Source: a bacterium (GTDB taxonomy: Bacteria; Bdellovibrionota; Bdellovibrionia; Bdellovibrionales; Bdellovibrionaceae). Taken from it: 64,000 nt of DNA. The stretch spans positions 62,001-126,000 of the forward strand of contig JAIELP010000001.1 of assembly GCA_019752925.1 (NCBI GenBank), given 5' to 3'. Every line of letters begins with the position of its first letter. Within the stretch, counting starts at the first letter, position 1. Made by a program: the position numbers and the translations under genes. A model generated the notes under the pieces. The model saw only the letters and a list, made by a program, of their open reading frames with translations. It searched no databases and was not told where the DNA came from. Positions 62,773-64,000 of this stretch are shown here, in pieces.

Positions 62773-64000
62773 TTAGAACAAGTATTCGATGCCGATTTGT
62801 TCGTTCAGTGTTTGTATAGAAGTGGATTTTGCCGGATTAGCTCTGGTAGCAGTACCACTGAAACTTACATTAATATTAGTAACACCAATATCAGCGCGCA
62901 CCCGCACTTTATCAGATACCGAATACTGACCGAAAATTCCTAACGAAGTGATGGAGGGTTTTGAGTTGCCGGAATTCACCGGCGACTCAGACAATTTTGG
63001 CGAAACATAAATGTCAAATTTAGCGCCGATATTAACTGGATACTCAGGGGTTAGAGGCATGGCCGCTTTTAACTGTAAAACCAGTGAATCTGTTTGTGTG
63101 CTAGTTAATGCAGTAGGAGTTGTATCCGATACTCCGGTTTTTATCGAAGCAAAGCCGATTGCTGCGGATAATTTAATTGGATCAGAAGATGGTTGTTCTT
63201 CATCAACTAAATCATAATCATAACCGATTGAGCCCGAATAACGGGTATAGGTGTAATTCAAATGAAACGGGGTAGAGCCAGAAAGCATATTATCGCCACC
63301 GAAAAAATTCATCTGCGTATTGAAGTCTACAAATATACTGGGCAGTACATTTAGTTGAACACCCAAATAAATTCCAGGCGCCATGTTGTTGGAAGAGCCA
63401 GCCGTTGTACCATTAGTAAGTTCAGAAGACTCTTTATATTGGGTAATAACCCCCTGAGCTGTAAATACACCAAAGGTATTTTGCTTATCGAGTAAAGCTT
63501 CTTTTTCAGCTTCTAATGAGCGGTCTAACTTAGGGGCTTCAGGATCAACTTCAGAAACGAGTGGTGGTCTTGATGTCTGTGGAGGAAAATCGCCAACCAC
63601 CGCACCTTGGGTATTAATTTGAGGTACAGGATAAGCAACATATTCGGAAGGAAGCACTTTTGCACCTACAGCGACAACGCCAGTTTCTTTTTCAAAAGTA
63701 ATTTGTGCAAAACTCAAATAGGGTTCAACTTGAGTCACTTTTACTTTAGCGATAATTTCTTTTTCAACGCCCACCATTGTTTTTAATTTCGGGTGGCGGT
63801 TCAGTTTTAAAATTTGTGCAAGAGTGAGCTCTTGACCCTGCTTAACACCGTTCATAGAGCCTAAGTTTAAAGTTACATCTACACCGCGACGACTCAATAC
63901 GTAACCACGATAAGGAAGTTTATTTTTAATGTTATAATACATGGTTACAAAACTTTCGCGTAGCTTTGAAACTTCGAAAGTATTTAAATCCTGAAAAGCC
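62773..64000 (-). CDS. Envelope protein with FlgT-like segment and beta-barrel C-terminus (5' end outside window)
   Basis: Open reading continues to the window edge; the Met at 63942 is internal, as in-frame codons before it have no stop. The visible N-terminal part, VTLNLGSMNGVKQGQELTL with VKVTQVEPYLSFAQI, resembles the C-terminal repeat of FlgT-like or similar envelope proteins. After a linker (about residues 140-175) come membrane-strand patterns (IYLGVQLNVLPSIFVDF; SGSIGYDYDL; IGIEYLF at the end) that suggest an outer-membrane barrel. Confidence 0.65.
   Translation of the reverse strand, partial: AFQDLNTFEVSKLRESFVTMYYNIKNKLPYRGYVLSRRGVDVTLNLGSMNGVKQGQELTLAQILKLNRHPKLKTMVGVEKEIIAKVKVTQVEPYLSFAQITFEKETGVVAVGAKVLPSEYVAYPVPQINTQGAVVGDFPPQTSRPPLVSEVDPEAPKLDRSLEAEKEALLDKQNTFGVFTAQGVITQYKESSELTNGTTAGSSNNMAPGIYLGVQLNVLPSIFVDFNTQMNFFGGDNMLSGSTPFHLNYTYTRYSGSIGYDYDLVDEEQPSSDPIKLSAAIGFASIKTGVSDTTPTALTSTQTDSLVLQLKAAMPLTPEYPVNIGAKFDIYVSPKLSESPVNSGNSKPSITSLGIFGQYSVSDKVRVRADIGVTNINVSFSGTATRANPAKSTSIQTLNEQIGIEYLF

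Overview
The window comes from a Gram-negative bacterium: it encodes two RND efflux pumps with TolC-type outer-membrane partners, many lipoproteins, periplasmic Dsb proteins and groES-groEL. AT-rich coding, many secreted hydrolases (trypsin-like protease, a gluzincin, a protein-glutaminase-like enzyme) and an Icd with a C-terminal extension suggest a predatory Bdellovibrio/Pseudobdellovibrio-like lineage. That placement is inference; no rRNA is present to settle it.

Layout. (1) 1-4.1 kb, chromosomal: a minus-strand run icd > DUF6671-like gene > pyrC (cut by the window edge), with a divergent LysR regulator. (2) 4.3-7.7 kb, accessory: a PD-(D/E)XK nuclease with an unknown partner, small zinc-ribbon and ribbon-helix-helix proteins, and an HTH gene that looks cut short. 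(3) 7.7-19.0 kb, mobile-element backbone, almost all minus strand: a large serine recombinase, a DUF927-type primase-helicase with a cold-shock protein and small partners, a catalytic-domain-only tyrosine recombinase, two XRE regulators, a secreted thermonuclease, and several repeat clusters that may be replication or recombination sites. (4) 19.2-42 kb, heavy-metal cargo. (5) 42.5-64 kb, chromosomal: degenerate SGNH protein, EF-hand alpha/beta hydrolase, GspF/PilC-like protein, gluzincin, a possible haem-oxygenase-like diiron enzyme, protein-glutaminase homologue, frameshifted RCC1-repeat gene, nitroreductase, Dps, pirin, trypsin, a deleted acetyltransferase, groES-groEL, a lipase-like hydrolase and a truncated envelope protein.

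How the metal island works. An ECF sigma factor with a membrane partner (presumed anti-sigma) lies divergent from a MerP/MerT/cupredoxin operon. I find the same promoter pattern, TGTCACAAA-N14-CGTAWTA with identical spacing, upstream of the sigma gene, of the divergent operon, and of the first RND operon 6 kb away, so these three units probably form one regulon. A CsoR-family repressor lies between its own operon and a divergent gene, and a matching inverted repeat, CTATAC-N9-GTAT, stands about 30 bp upstream of each start. Downstream come two complete HME-RND pumps, two TolC-type proteins, His-rich periplasmic proteins, an HMA-MauE fusion, a CDF-like transporter, a DsbB/DsbA pair and a DUF3703 protein. 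Neither pump has a normal periplasmic adaptor; instead, small proteins resembling separate pieces of CzcB are encoded beside them.

Two related small HTH/recombinase-like proteins, at 7.66-8.16 kb and 42.0-42.46 kb, bracket the backbone and cargo, which suggests an integrative element of about 34 kb. The exact ends are not proven.
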